A DNA stretch of 64,000 nucleotides, taken from contig NZ_BOMN01000064.1 in assembly GCF_016862215.1 (NCBI RefSeq), positions 1-64,000 of the forward strand, written 5' to 3'. The notes under the pieces are model-generated. The model was not told the DNA's origin. It saw nothing but the letters and a program-made list of their open reading frames with translations, and made no database searches. This document shows, piece after piece, positions 8,555 through 17,610 of this stretch; position 1 is the first letter of the stretch; each line of letters begins with the position of its first letter. The position numbers and the translations under genes are program-made. Origin of the DNA: Winogradskya humida. GTDB lineage: Bacteria; Actinomycetota; Actinomycetes; Mycobacteriales; Micromonosporaceae.

Positions 8555-9835
8555 CTAGTGGACCAGAGCTACAACCGTCTCGGACTGCTCGACCGGGAGG
8601 CGGTGCGGCTGGACCACCAGGAAGCAGACCGCGGTGGCGGCCAGCATGCCGCCGAAGACGACGACGGACATCGCGACCGCGCCGACGCCGAGCATGCCGA
8701 CCAGCGGGGCAGCGAGGGCGCCCACGCCGAACTGGACCGCGCCGAGCAGGGCAGCCGCGGTGCCCGCCGCTTCACCGTGCCGGGACAGGGCGAGGGCGGG
8801 AGCGTTCGGCATGACCAGGCCGACCATGGCCAGCGTCGCCCAGAGCGGGATCAGGATGCCGATCAGGCCGCCGACATCGGTGGCGGCGAGGACCAGCAGC
8901 ACCAGGCCGAACCCGAGACCGGCCAGCAGCGCGGTGCTCATGATCTGCTGGGGGGTCCAGCGGCGCAGGAGACGGACGTTCAGCTGGGTCGCGCCGATCA
9001 GGCCGATCGCACCACCCGCGAAGACGTACGCGAACTGCTGCTCGCTCATCCCGAACCCGTCCTGGAACACGTACGACGACCCGCTCACGTACGCGAACAG
9101 CGCCGCCATCGCCAGCCCCGCCACCAGGATCAGACCCACGTAGACCCGGTCGCTGAACAGCCGCCCGTAGTCGCGGACCGTGCCCAGGACGCCACCACTA
9201 CGGCGCCGGACGGCCGGCAGCGTCTCCGGCAGGACGATCGCGGAGACCGCCATGATCGCGGTGCCGACGACGGTCAGCACGACGAACACACCGCGCCACG
9301 AGGTCCAGTTCAGCACCAGGCCACCGATGGTGGGGGCGAGAATCGGGGCGACCCCGACGACCAGCATGAGCCGGGAGAACAGCCGCGCCGCGGCCATCCC
9401 GTCGAACAGGTCCCGCACCATCGCCGTCGCGATGACGGCAGCCGCCGCGGCACCGAGCCCCTGCAGCACCCGCAGCGCCCCGAGCATGGCGAGGTTCGGA
9501 GCGATGACACAGAGCACCGAGGCCAGGATGTGCACCGCGATGCCGGCGAGCAGCGGCACCCGCCGCCCGACCGCATCGGAGAGCGGCCCGACCAGCAGCT
9601 GCCCGAACGCCAGCCCGATCAGCGTGCCGGTCAGCGTGAGCTGCACGGCGGCGGCGCTGGCGTGCAGGTCGGTGCTGATCGTGGGCAGCGACGGCAGATA
9701 CATGTCGATCGTCAGCGGCCCGAGCGCCGTGAGGAAGCCGAGCACGAGGACAATCCGGAAGCGGCGCCCCATCGGAAGCCGCTCTCCGGGAGAGAGATCG
9801 TTGTCGGGCGGGGTCACAGTGCGAGTTTCAGCCAC
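8555..9835 (-). CDS. MFS multidrug efflux transporter, Bcr/CflA type
   Basis: A 426-residue integral membrane protein with about twelve hydrophobic helices. The N-terminal FLTALGPLTIDMYLPSLP is the hallmark of the Bcr/CflA drug:proton antiporter subfamily. The cytosolic loop GPLSDAVGRRVPLL is the MFS motif A, and RMVRDLFDG-like VRDLFDGMAAARLFSRLMLV follows. The start is a GTG at 9835; a second GTG eight codons in is possible. It is monocistronic and no regulator adjoins it. The substrate cannot be told from sequence. Confidence 0.9.
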   Translation of the reverse strand: MAETRTVTPPDNDLSPGERLPMGRRFRIVLVLGFLTALGPLTIDMYLPSLPTISTDLHASAAAVQLTLTGTLIGLAFGQLLVGPLSDAVGRRVPLLAGIAVHILASVLCVIAPNLAMLGALRVLQGLGAAAAAVIATAMVRDLFDGMAAARLFSRLMLVVGVAPILAPTIGGLVLNWTSWRGVFVVLTVVGTAIMAVSAIVLPETLPAVRRRSGGVLGTVRDYGRLFSDRVYVGLILVAGLAMAALFAYVSGSSYVFQDGFGMSEQQFAYVFAGGAIGLIGATQLNVRLLRRWTPQQIMSTALLAGLGFGLVLLVLAATDVGGLIGILIPLWATLAMVGLVMPNAPALALSRHGEAAGTAAALLGAVQFGVGALAAPLVGMLGVGAVAMSVVVFGGMLAATAVCFLVVQPHRLPVEQSETVVALVH

Positions 9836-9904
9836 TACTTCGTCAAGGAGCCCCGCGCCCGGCTTTGTTCCACCACCGCCGAATTGGTAACGGCGGTCAC
9901 AAAC

Positions 9905-11658
9905 TCACTTGGTAAAGATGAAGTTCGTCCAAGCGCTGTACGTCGTGTTGTTGAGGCTGTCACCCGAGTTGTACGTTCCTGGCATGTATTCGGCCCGGAT
10001 GCGCATTTTAACGTTCTTGTCATGGTTGCCGACGACGGTCACCGTCGACGTGCCGTTCGCGGCGAGCGCGACCCACGTGTCACCCCAGGTCTTCCAGCCC
10101 TTGGCGTAGTACTGGACCATCACGTACTGCTTGCGGCCCTTGTAGTACGTCATCGTGGTCTTGATCTGCGGGATCTTCTTCGCGTGGAAGTAGTAGTACT
10201 TCGTGGCGCCGATCTTGCCGGTCTTGTAGTGGCCCTTGACGCTCTGCGAGACCTTCACGTTGGTCTCGGCCGTGATGCTGACCGTCCGCGTGGCGATGCG
10301 GGTGTCCCCGGCGAACACCGCGGACACCTTGGTGGTGCGGGTCAGGGTGATGGTGGCCGCGACGTCGCCCTTGCTGTTCGCGGTCGCCTTCCAGACCAGC
10401 TTGTTGGGCTGGTCGGTGCCGTACGGGTCGGCCCAGATCGCCACGGTGCGGTTGCTGTAGGCACCACCGAGGTGCGCGGTGAAGGCCACCTTCGTTCCGT
10501 ACGCGAAGACGGCGTTGTTCTTACGGTTCAGTGTCAGGGTCGGCGTGCTCTTGGCGACCTGCACGGACCAGGTGGCGGTGGCAGCCTCGTGCGTGGTGTC
10601 CGCGGCGTACCCGATCCGATAGGTGACCTTCCCGCCCGCAGGCGGCGTGTCCTTGACCGTGATCCTGCCCCCGGCCGCGGTCTTCACCGCGCTCAGTGCG
10701 CGCCCGTTCGGCGTCTCCGGGTCGATGCGGGTGACAGACACGGCCGCGCCCACCGGCACAGGCAGCGAGGAACTGACCGTGCCGGTCAGCGTGAGCGCGA
10801 CGGCCCGCTTCGCCGACGCCGGTCCGGAGAGGGTGAGCTGCGGCACCGACTTCTTCGGCGTCGTCAACCGGCGCAGCGAGTACTCGTCCACGTCGTTGTA
10901 CGCGACCCCGAACAGCTGGTCGCCCTCCGGCGTCCAGGCGAGCGCACCGAAACCGAGGGGGTCGGAGGTGTAGCTCATCTTGCCGGTGTCGGGCAGCTCG
11001 TAGTACCGCACGGGCGCGCCGGTGGCGGTGAAGACCCACACGTCCGGGTCGTACGGTGCCCAGCTGCCACCCGCGATCGTCCCGTCCACCGCGACATCCA
11101 CCGCGCCCGCGGTGTGCGTCATCACGTACGGCGTGCCGACGGTCGCGAGATCCGAGGTACGCCGCGGCACGAGCGTGTCGTTCCACGGGTAGAGCAGTGT
11201 CGAGCCGTCCGGGGTCAGCGCGAGCTCGGCCGGCTTGGCCCAGAAGTCGACGCGGGCCGGTTGGCGGCGGTGGCGAGCCGGGGCGCGTCGGCCCACTTCT
11301 CCGCGCCGTCGTCCAGCGTGACCGCGGGGCTCTCGCCACGCAGGTCGAGCGAGCCGATGCCACCCTCATCCGAGGCGGCCTGGTAGCCGAACCAGATCCG
11401 GTCACCGGCCGCGGCGAGGGTGTGCGGGCTGACGTCGGCGCCCACTTCGTACCGTGCGACCTCACTCAGGTTCGCCGCGTCGAGCGCGACAATCGCATGT
11501 CCGCCGGGCCAGGCGGCGAAGAGCCGTTGCCCGTCCGCGGAGAGCAACAGGTTCTCGACGCCCGGGTAGCCCTCCCTGGTCGCCGTCACCACGCCGGCGT
11601 AATCGGCCTGGACGATCTTGCCGGTGCATCCCATGAATATTCGCCGGTGTCTTCGCAC
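9905..11658 (-). pseudogene. Frameshifted gene: propeller-like N-terminus and Ig-like repeats
   Basis: Two overlapping minus-strand frames together form one protein. The first (11658 to 11215) has PGVENLLLSADGQRLFAAWPGG and LDLRGE, typical of YVTN/beta-propeller blades. The second (to 9905) continues with KPAELALTPDGSTLLYPW and then two or three Ig-like domains (LTLSGPASAKRAVALTLTGTV; TLTLNRKNNAVFAYGTK) and a lysine/tyrosine-rich C-terminus. The reading frames would join if one base were added near 11251-11262, inside a GC run. No signal peptide is visible at the GTG at 11658, though a TATGCT box lies just before it, so a leaderless transcript is possible. Either a true frameshift or a sequencing error. 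Confidence 0.75.
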
Positions 11659-11753
11659 GGCAGTGCGGGCAGCATAGACGAAACGGCACCGTTACGGCGT
11701 ACCCCTCGCTGCCCGGATCACCTTTGTGGACAGCGCCGGGCATCATGTCGGCC

Positions 11754-12593
11754 ATGAATCATCGCGATCGATTTGTTGGGGCCGCGGGCGAGCTGGGTGT
11801 GCCGGCGGACGAGGCGGCGCTGTTCGCCGACGAGCTCCTGCGGTTCCGGGTGCGCGCGGGGGATCGGGCTGACGGCGTGCTGGCCGGGCGGTTCGGTGGG
11901 ATGCCGCGTCTGCCGGCGGGGGTGCCGTGGCCGTCCGTGGGGCCGGGGGCGCCCATGGCGTACATGGGGAATCTCAATTGTGCGGCCCTGCCGAGGATCG
12001 CGGGCCTGGCCCTTCCCGCGACCGGTGAGCTGTTGTTCTTCCTGGATGCCTCGTCGGCGGTCGAGGCCTGTTCCATCGCGGACGAGCAGAAGTTCGCCCG
12101 GGTCGTGTACGTCCCGGGCGGCGAGGGCGAAGAGGTCACCGAGATCCCGCCCAATGAATACGACGAGTACGGCGAGGAGCCCCTGGTCGGTCCGGAACGC
12201 GAGCTGTTCGCCTCGGTGGAGCCGGATCTGCCGGACTGGCTCGACCGCCCGGCGGAGTGGCGATCCGACTTCGAGAAGGACCTCATCACCAGGCTGCCCC
12301 ATCACAAGGAGCTCAGCGCCCTCGTGGATCGGCTGTGGCCGGGGCGGATCCCGTGGATCGGGGACGGCTTCCTGATCGGGGGCTATTCGAACTCGGCCCA
12401 GGACAGCCCCGAGACCGGGCTGGCGCAAAAGTCAGGAAAAGCGGAGCACGAGGTGCTGCGGGAGTGGGTGCCGCTCGCCCAGTTCGCCGTGCCGCACGAG
12501 GAGTACACCAACGGGCGGTTCCTGATCCGGCACGAGGACCTCGCCGCCGGGCGGTTCGACAAGGCGCTGTCCTTCTGCGAATTCACGGAGTGA
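11754..12593 (+). CDS. DUF1963 (YwqG-like) family protein
   Basis: About 279 residues. Features of DUF1963 are RFGGMPRLPAGVPWP, YMGNLNCAALP, a GELLFFLD strand and the conserved C-terminal GGYSNSAQDS with HEVLREWVPLAQF. In-frame alternatives start at 11745 (ATG) and 11724 (TTG); no clear ribosome site separates them. Family members are soluble and have no assigned reaction. A second, divergent DUF1963-like gene lies at 19443. Confidence 0.85.
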   Translation: MNHRDRFVGAAGELGVPADEAALFADELLRFRVRAGDRADGVLAGRFGGMPRLPAGVPWPSVGPGAPMAYMGNLNCAALPRIAGLALPATGELLFFLDASSAVEACSIADEQKFARVVYVPGGEGEEVTEIPPNEYDEYGEEPLVGPERELFASVEPDLPDWLDRPAEWRSDFEKDLITRLPHHKELSALVDRLWPGRIPWIGDGFLIGGYSNSAQDSPETGLAQKSGKAEHEVLREWVPLAQFAVPHEEYTNGRFLIRHEDLAAGRFDKALSFCEFTE

Positions 12594-12643
12594 CGCGCCA
12601 CGATCGGTAGCGCACTGTGCCGCTCGTGCGGGAGACTCCGGGG

Positions 12644-13453
12644 ATGCGTGATCTATCCCGCCGGTGGGCCTGGCTGGGCGTGCTCGTCATCGGCCTCGTT
12701 CTCTATGTTGTCGTGCTGCGCACGCTGGTGCGGACGCAGAACCCCAACTTCGTGCCCTCGTTGCTGCTGCTCGGGGCGACCGTGGTGCCGTTGTCGTTCC
12801 TGACTTTCGCGCAGGGCCGCACCGGGCGCTGGCAGGTGCCGGCGTCCGCGCTGGTCACGGCCGCGTTTTTCGGCGGGGTCATCGGGGTGGTCGTGGCGGG
12901 GACGCTGGAGTACGACGCGTTGCGGGGGCTGGGTGCGCTGCCGATGCTCTTCGTGGCGCTCATCGAGGAAACCGCCAAGATGATCGTTCCGGTGATTCTG
13001 CTGTTCCTTCTGCTCGCGCGGCACGGGCGGCGGCTGCCTTCGGACGGGCTGGTCATCGGGGTCGCTTCCGGCATGGGATTCGCCGCTCTGGAGACCATGG
13101 GGTACGGCTTCAGCGCGCTGCTGTCCTCCGAGGGCAACATCGGCGCCGTGCAGGAGACGCTGTTCGTGCGGGGACTGACCGCACCGGCCGGGCACACCGC
13201 GTGGACCGGGCTGACCTGCGGTGCGCTGTGGGCGCTGGTGGCGAGCCCGACCGGCAAAAAGGTCCTGGCATTCATCGGTACGTTCGTCGGGGCCGTCGCC
13301 ATGCACACCGCCTGGGACACCTTCAGCGGCGTGATCCCGTTCATCATCCTGGCGATTCTCAGCCTGGGGTGGCTCTTCGCCGCCCTGCACCGTTACCGCG
13401 CGTTCGCCGAGCACACCCAGTGGGCGCCCCGCGGCGAAGCCCTGGCTATCTGA
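12644..13453 (+). CDS. PrsW-type intramembrane metalloprotease
   Basis: About 269 residues with eight or so membrane helices. The four diagnostic PrsW motifs are present: LIEETAK (about 106-112), AALETMGYG, GHTAWTG and MHTAWDTF. The Glu and His residues of these motifs form the presumed zinc site of the CPBP/PrsW superfamily. In Bacillus, PrsW performs site-1 cleavage of an anti-sigma factor; the substrate here is unknown. The ATG at 12644 follows GGAG with good spacing, and it is preferred to an upstream GTG at 12617. Its stop codon falls in the first unit of an 18-bp repeat. Confidence 0.88.
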   Translation: MRDLSRRWAWLGVLVIGLVLYVVVLRTLVRTQNPNFVPSLLLLGATVVPLSFLTFAQGRTGRWQVPASALVTAAFFGGVIGVVVAGTLEYDALRGLGALPMLFVALIEETAKMIVPVILLFLLLARHGRRLPSDGLVIGVASGMGFAALETMGYGFSALLSSEGNIGAVQETLFVRGLTAPAGHTAWTGLTCGALWALVASPTGKKVLAFIGTFVGAVAMHTAWDTFSGVIPFIILAILSLGWLFAALHRYRAFAEHTQWAPRGEALAI

Positions 13454-13513
13454 CCTGCCCTGGCTATCTGACCTGCCCTGGCTATCTGACCCGGCCTGGC
13501 TATCTGACCTGCC
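13442..13513. repeat. 18-bp tandem repeat, four copies, spanning two stop codons
   Basis: Four copies of CTGGCTATCTGACCTGCC begin at 13442, 13460, 13478 and 13496; the third has two changes. The first contains the TGA of the PrsW-type gene. The last contains the TAG (plus-strand CTA) of the convergent siderophore-interacting gene. The period is a multiple of three. Confidence 0.9.
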
Positions 13514-14363
13514 CGCGTTTCCAGTATCCCATGAAGGCGACGGCGCGCCGGTCGATGCCGCACTCCCCCACCAGGTGCCGGCGCAGCGACACGACCGTGC
13601 CCGATTCGCCGGCGAGCCAGGCGTAGAAGCTGCCCGCCGTCTCCTCCGGCACGTCCCACACGACGTCGCCGGAATCGTCGGCCACGGCTGAGACCGGGGC
13701 CGGCGCCGCGCCGGGCGAGAACGTGTCGAGCAGGTCCCGGACCACCGGCTCGATCCGGTCGCCGTCGTGGCGGACGAGCCAGGTGATGTCGTGGCCGCCC
13801 GCGATCGGGAGGCGGTCGTCGCGTTCGGGGACCTCGATGACCGCGCGCGCCGGCCGGTCGAGGGATTCCAGGATGGCCGCCGCCGCGGGCAGCGCCGTGC
13901 AGTCGGCCGCGAGCAGCAACAGGTCAGCGGTGGCCGGCGGCTTCCACGCCACGTCGGTCACCGGGTGGCCGTGCGTCGCGCCGATCATCACCACCGGGTC
14001 GCCCGGTGCTGCCGATCCCGCCCAGCGTGACGCCGGCGAGGTGTCGCCGTGCAGCACGAAGTCGATGTCGACCTCGAGCGGCGCGGCCCGGAACGCGCGC
14101 ACGGTGTAGACCCGCAGCGGCGCGCCACAGGTGCGGCCCTCGGTCATCCAGTCGTCCTGGCGCGCGAACGCCTCGTGGTCCTCGGTCGCCGGCAGGAACA
14201 GCAGGTTGATCCGCTGGTCGAAGCCGTGGAACGCGAACTCCGCCAGCGCCTCCCCGGCCAGGGTGACCCGCACGAAGCTCGGGCTCAGCCGCCGGGTGCG
14301 CGCCACGCGGAGCGCGAAGGGCTGATACGGCCGGAGCACCGGGAGCAGGGAGGTGGCGGTCAT
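13500..14363 (-). CDS. Siderophore-interacting protein (FAD-dependent ferric-siderophore reductase)
   Basis: A 287-residue cytosolic flavoreductase of the ViuB/SIP family. The FAD-binding barrel is marked by RLSPSFVRVTLAG, the RVYTVR motif and VDIDFVLHGDTSPASRWAGSA. The NAD(P)H-binding half has LLLAADCTALPAAAAILE, and the C-terminus FYAWLAGESGTVVSLRRHL..YWKRG is typical of the family. It releases iron from imported ferric siderophores. A near-consensus iron box abuts the ATG, so expression should rise when iron is scarce. The nearest genes are not siderophore genes. Confidence 0.93.
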   Translation of the reverse strand: MTATSLLPVLRPYQPFALRVARTRRLSPSFVRVTLAGEALAEFAFHGFDQRINLLFLPATEDHEAFARQDDWMTEGRTCGAPLRVYTVRAFRAAPLEVDIDFVLHGDTSPASRWAGSAAPGDPVVMIGATHGHPVTDVAWKPPATADLLLLAADCTALPAAAAILESLDRPARAVIEVPERDDRLPIAGGHDITWLVRHDGDRIEPVVRDLLDTFSPGAAPAPVSAVADDSGDVVWDVPEETAGSFYAWLAGESGTVVSLRRHLVGECGIDRRAVAFMGYWKRGQVR

Positions 14364-14382
14364 GCAGCCTAGGCTAACCTAA
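14364..14382 (-). promoter_or_regulatory. IdeR/DtxR-type iron box
   Basis: Read on the minus strand the site is TTAGGTTAGCCTAGGCTGC, against the known consensus TTAGGTTAGSCTAACCTAA; the left half is perfect and the right half degenerate. It directly abuts the ATG of the siderophore-interacting gene and includes the stop codon of the upstream TPR gene (TAG at 14379-14381). Confidence 0.8.
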
Positions 14383-15365
14383 CTACGGTCGGTCGCGCCC
14401 CCGTAGTACCGCTTGGCCCGGGCGACCAGCGCCGGAGATCCGCAGGCCTCGGCCAACTCCAGTCCGTCGCGCAGCACCCGGCGTGCCTGGGCCCGCCGTC
14501 TCGCCCCGTTGAGCAGACCTCCGAGGTCGACGAGCGCTGTCGCGAATTCGAACTTGCGCGGCGTACCTTGCAGGACCCGGACCGCCTCCTCGGCCGCCGC
14601 CATCCCCGCCTCCCCGGGCAGCACCTGGCCCTGGATGCGCAGCGCACGGCCCAGCGCCGAGGCGAGCCCGTGCCGCCGGGTCAGCGCGACCTCCTCCGCC
14701 AGCAGCCGTTCGGCAGCCTCGGCGGCACCGAGCCGTTTGAGGACGGAGGCCGCCGCCGAACGCCACGGCAGCACGCCGGGATGGTCGGAGCGGCGTGCGG
14801 CCAGCCGTTCGCCGCAGCGGTACAGGTCGGCCAGCCCTTCGCCGGGGCGCGCGGACGCGGCGTGCAGACGACCGCGCACATAGCGCAGCAACAGATATTC
14901 GGGATCATCCGGCAGGTCGCCGGTCAGGCCGGCGGCCTCGAGCAGGGCATCCGCCGCCGCCGGCTCCCCGAGATCGAGGAGTACGGCGATCCGGCGCGAC
15001 AACAGCAACGCCCCGGCGGCACTGCCGGGCGGGACGCCGGACACCGCCAGCAACTCCGCGGCGGCTTCGGCGTCCCCCCGCGCGGCAGGCAGGTCCCCGA
15101 GGCGCCGGGCCACCGACGAGCGCTGGGAGTAGGCCATGGCGAGCCCCGCGCCGTCGCCGACGCGCCCCGCCACCTCCACGGCGATGGAGCATCCGGCGTA
15201 CGCCGTACTCAGGTCGTCGGCGTCCGCGAGCCGTCGCAGGGCGCGCAGATATTCGGGCAGTTCGTCGGCGTGAGCCGGGCGCGTTATCGGCACCGGGCGG
15301 GTGTTACGGACAGTGATGCCCCGGCCCCGGTCCGCCAACCTTGGCCGTTCGTCACGGACTCTCAT
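14379..15365 (-). CDS. TPR-like helical repeat protein
   Basis: About 328 residues from the ATG at 15365, which follows an AAGGAGGGG ribosome site. The frame stays open upstream to 15599 but that part has no protein-like composition. The body is a run of paired amphipathic helices rich in Ala, Leu and Arg (RRLGDLPAARGDAEAAAELL, KLGAAEAAERLLAEE), resembling the TPR arrays of LuxR/AfsR-type regulators. No ATPase or DNA-binding domain is present. Function unknown. It diverges from the APH-like gene. Confidence 0.65.
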   Translation of the reverse strand: MRVRDERPRLADRGRGITVRNTRPVPITRPAHADELPEYLRALRRLADADDLSTAYAGCSIAVEVAGRVGDGAGLAMAYSQRSSVARRLGDLPAARGDAEAAAELLAVSGVPPGSAAGALLLSRRIAVLLDLGEPAAADALLEAAGLTGDLPDDPEYLLLRYVRGRLHAASARPGEGLADLYRCGERLAARRSDHPGVLPWRSAAASVLKRLGAAEAAERLLAEEVALTRRHGLASALGRALRIQGQVLPGEAGMAAAEEAVRVLQGTPRKFEFATALVDLGGLLNGARRRAQARRVLRDGLELAEACGSPALVARAKRYYGGATDRS

Positions 15366-15438
15366 GCAGCCTCTGTACCCCTCCTTGGAACCCCCGCACC
15401 CCAAGGTTTTCCCACAATCCGGAGTTGCACAATGCCGT

Positions 15439-16371
15439 ATGCGTAGTCCTACCCGTCGTGACCTCGATCTACGGACCCTTGATACCTGGATCGCGCCCGT
15501 TTTGGGGGCATCGGTACGGGAAGCAAGCGAGCTGTCCGGAGGCACGTTCGCCGCCGTGTGGCGGGCCACCCTGACCGATGGACGCGAGATCGTCGTCAAG
15601 ACCGCCGCCGCTCCCGAGGCCCGGCTGCTGCGGTACGAGGCCGGTCTCCTCGCCGCCGAAAGCGCTTATTACCAGCGGGTACGCGACCTGGCGCCCGTAC
15701 CCGAGGTATTGCACCTGGCCGACGACTGGCTCGCGGTGACCCTCCTGCCCGGACAACCGCTGACCGAACTGGACAACACCGACGGGGTCCGCGAGCAGCT
15801 CGGCGCGACGATCGCGCGGGTCCACGACCTCACCGGGTCACGATTCGGCTACACCGGCGCCCGGGCGTCCGGCGCGGACTGGCCGACGGCGTTCGCCGCG
15901 ATCGTGGACGATCTGCTCGCCGACGCCCGGGACTGGTCGGTGCGGTTACCCTCCGGCATCGCCGAGACGGTCGAGCGGCACCGCGCATGCCTCGCCACGG
16001 TCACCCGCCCGGCGCTGCTGCACTGGGATCTCTGGGACGGCAACGTGCTGGCGCACGACGGTGTCCTGACCGGACTCGTCGACGGCGAGCGCTATCTCTA
16101 CGGCGACCCGCTGCTGGACCTGGTCTCCCCCGCGCTGTTCCGCCGGATCGAGGACGAGCCGGACAACCCGTTCCTGCGCGGGTACGCCGCCGCGACCGGC
16201 CTGGTGCTCGACGACGCCGCCCGCACCCGGCTCGCGCTCTACCGCATGCACCTCTACACGCTGATGGTCACCGAATGCCCCAGCCGCGGCGAGCCCCGGG
16301 ACGGCGAACGCGCGACGTATCTGACCGGGCTCCTCGAAAGTGAGCTGCATCTACTAGGCCAGACAACGTAG
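15439..16371 (+). CDS. Aminoglycoside phosphotransferase / fructosamine kinase-like protein
   Basis: About 310 residues with a protein-kinase-like fold. Visible are the glycine-rich ELSGGTFAAVWRATL, the ATP lysine in IVVKTAAAPE, the catalytic loop HWDLWDGNVL (HxDxxxxN) and the metal loop GLVDGERYLYGDP, where DGE replaces the usual DFE/DWE. The small-molecule or sugar substrate is unknown; close relatives phosphorylate aminoglycosides, homoserine or glycated amines. The ATG at 15439 was chosen because homology-like sequence begins there. Confidence 0.85.
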   Translation: MRSPTRRDLDLRTLDTWIAPVLGASVREASELSGGTFAAVWRATLTDGREIVVKTAAAPEARLLRYEAGLLAAESAYYQRVRDLAPVPEVLHLADDWLAVTLLPGQPLTELDNTDGVREQLGATIARVHDLTGSRFGYTGARASGADWPTAFAAIVDDLLADARDWSVRLPSGIAETVERHRACLATVTRPALLHWDLWDGNVLAHDGVLTGLVDGERYLYGDPLLDLVSPALFRRIEDEPDNPFLRGYAAATGLVLDDAARTRLALYRMHLYTLMVTECPSRGEPRDGERATYLTGLLESELHLLGQTT

Positions 16372-16393
16372 GGACCTCGCATCTGCGGCCCTT

Positions 16394-16804
16394 ATGCTGA
16401 CGATCGTGACGACATACCGCATCGGGGAGGCAGCCGAACTGCTCGGCGTCAGCGTGGACACGGTCCGCCGCTGGGCCGACGCCGGCCGCCTCGACTCCGT
16501 GCGCGACGAGCACGGGCACCGCAGCATCGCCGGCGCCGACCTGGCCGCGTTCGCCCGGTCGCTGGCCGACGAGCCCGACTCGTCCAGCCGGCGCTCGTCG
16601 GCGCGCAACCGGATGCGGGGCATCGTCACCGCCATCACCCGCGACGCGGTGATGGCACAGGTCGACATCCAGGCCGGCCCGTTCCGGGTGGTGTCGCTGA
16701 TGAGCCGTGAAGCGGTGGACGACCTCGGTCTCGAGGTCGGCTCGGTGGCAGTGGCAGTTATCAAGTCCACGACGGTGCTCGTGGAACGAGGGGACGACAG
16801 ATGA
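16394..16804 (+). CDS. MerR-like helix-turn-helix / TOBE molybdate-binding regulator
   Basis: A 136-residue protein. Residues 5-55 are an excisionase/MerR-type winged helix (YRIGEAAELLGVSVDTVRRW). Residues about 70-136 are a single TOBE (mop) domain (ARNRMRGIVTAITRDAVMAQ, EVGSVAVAVIKSTTVLVER) that binds molybdate. Its stop overlaps the modA ATG (ATGA), so it is co-transcribed with modABC. It likely senses molybdate and controls this operon, unlike ModE, which has an unrelated helix-turn-helix. Confidence 0.88.
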   Translation: MLTIVTTYRIGEAAELLGVSVDTVRRWADAGRLDSVRDEHGHRSIAGADLAAFARSLADEPDSSSRRSSARNRMRGIVTAITRDAVMAQVDIQAGPFRVVSLMSREAVDDLGLEVGSVAVAVIKSTTVLVERGDDR

Positions 16805-17610
16805 AGAAGACCTTCCTGACTGCGGTGGCCCTGGCCGCCGTCCTGGTGACGACCGGTTGCTCCAGCGGCTCCGATGACGAATCGGCCGCTCCGGCCTCCA
16901 CCGGCAGCGCAGCGGCCGGTGCCGGTGCCGCGACGACCGGGAAGGTGACGGTGCTCGCCGCCGCGTCGCTGACCGAGTCGTTCGACAAGATCGGCACGCT
17001 CTTCGAGCAGCTGAACCCGAGTGCCGAGGTCACGTTCTCCTACGGCGGCAGCTCCGGGCTCGCCACGCAGATCACCTCCGGCGCGCCCGCGGACGTGTTC
17101 GCCTCCGCCAGCCCCGCCACGATGAAGACCGTCACCGACGCCGGCGACACCAGCGGCGAGCCGGTCACTTTCGTGAAAAACCAGCTCGTGATCGCCGTAC
17201 CCAAGGGCAACCCGAAGGGCATCACCTCGCTGGCCGCCCTCGCCAAGCCGGAGTTCAAGGTGGCGCTCTGCGCCGAGGCGGTGCCCTGTGGCGCCGCCGC
17301 CAAGAAGGCGCTCGCCGCGGGCGGCGTCACGGTCAAGCCGGTCACGCTGGAGCAGGACGTCAAGTCCGCGCTGGCGAAGGTGAAGCTGGGCGAGGTCGAC
17401 GCCGCGCTGGTCTACCGCACGGACGCCAAGGCGGCCACGGCCGATGTGGACGGCGTGGAGTTCCCCGAGTCCGCGCAGGCCATCAACGACTACCCGATCG
17501 TCGCGCTGAAGGACGCCACCAACCCGTCGGGCGCCAGCGCGTTCGTCGCGTTCGTCCAGACCCCGCAGGCCCAGCAGGTGCTGGCCGACGCGGGGTTCCA
17601 GAAGCCCTGA
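16801..17610 (+). CDS. modA: Molybdate ABC transporter substrate-binding lipoprotein
   Basis: A 269-residue lipoprotein with a lipobox LVTTGC and mature N-terminal Cys about residue 20. A Ser/Ala/Gly linker precedes the type II periplasmic-binding fold. Family motifs are VLAAASLTESF, FSYGGSSGLATQI, GAPADVFASA and DAALVYRTDA, in the positions that contact molybdate in ModA proteins. It captures the oxyanion at the outer face of the membrane for ModBC. First of three transport genes in a tightly packed operon. Confidence 0.95.
   Translation: MKKTFLTAVALAAVLVTTGCSSGSDDESAAPASTGSAAAGAGAATTGKVTVLAAASLTESFDKIGTLFEQLNPSAEVTFSYGGSSGLATQITSGAPADVFASASPATMKTVTDAGDTSGEPVTFVKNQLVIAVPKGNPKGITSLAALAKPEFKVALCAEAVPCGAAAKKALAAGGVTVKPVTLEQDVKSALAKVKLGEVDAALVYRTDAKAATADVDGVEFPESAQAINDYPIVALKDATNPSGASAFVAFVQTPQAQQVLADAGFQKP

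Noticed and set aside
8552..11386. A 944-codon plus-strand open frame across the MFS and propeller/Ig genes
   Set aside because: Composition is Arg/His/Asp/Gln-rich low complexity; it is the antisense shadow of two clear minus-strand genes in high-GC DNA.
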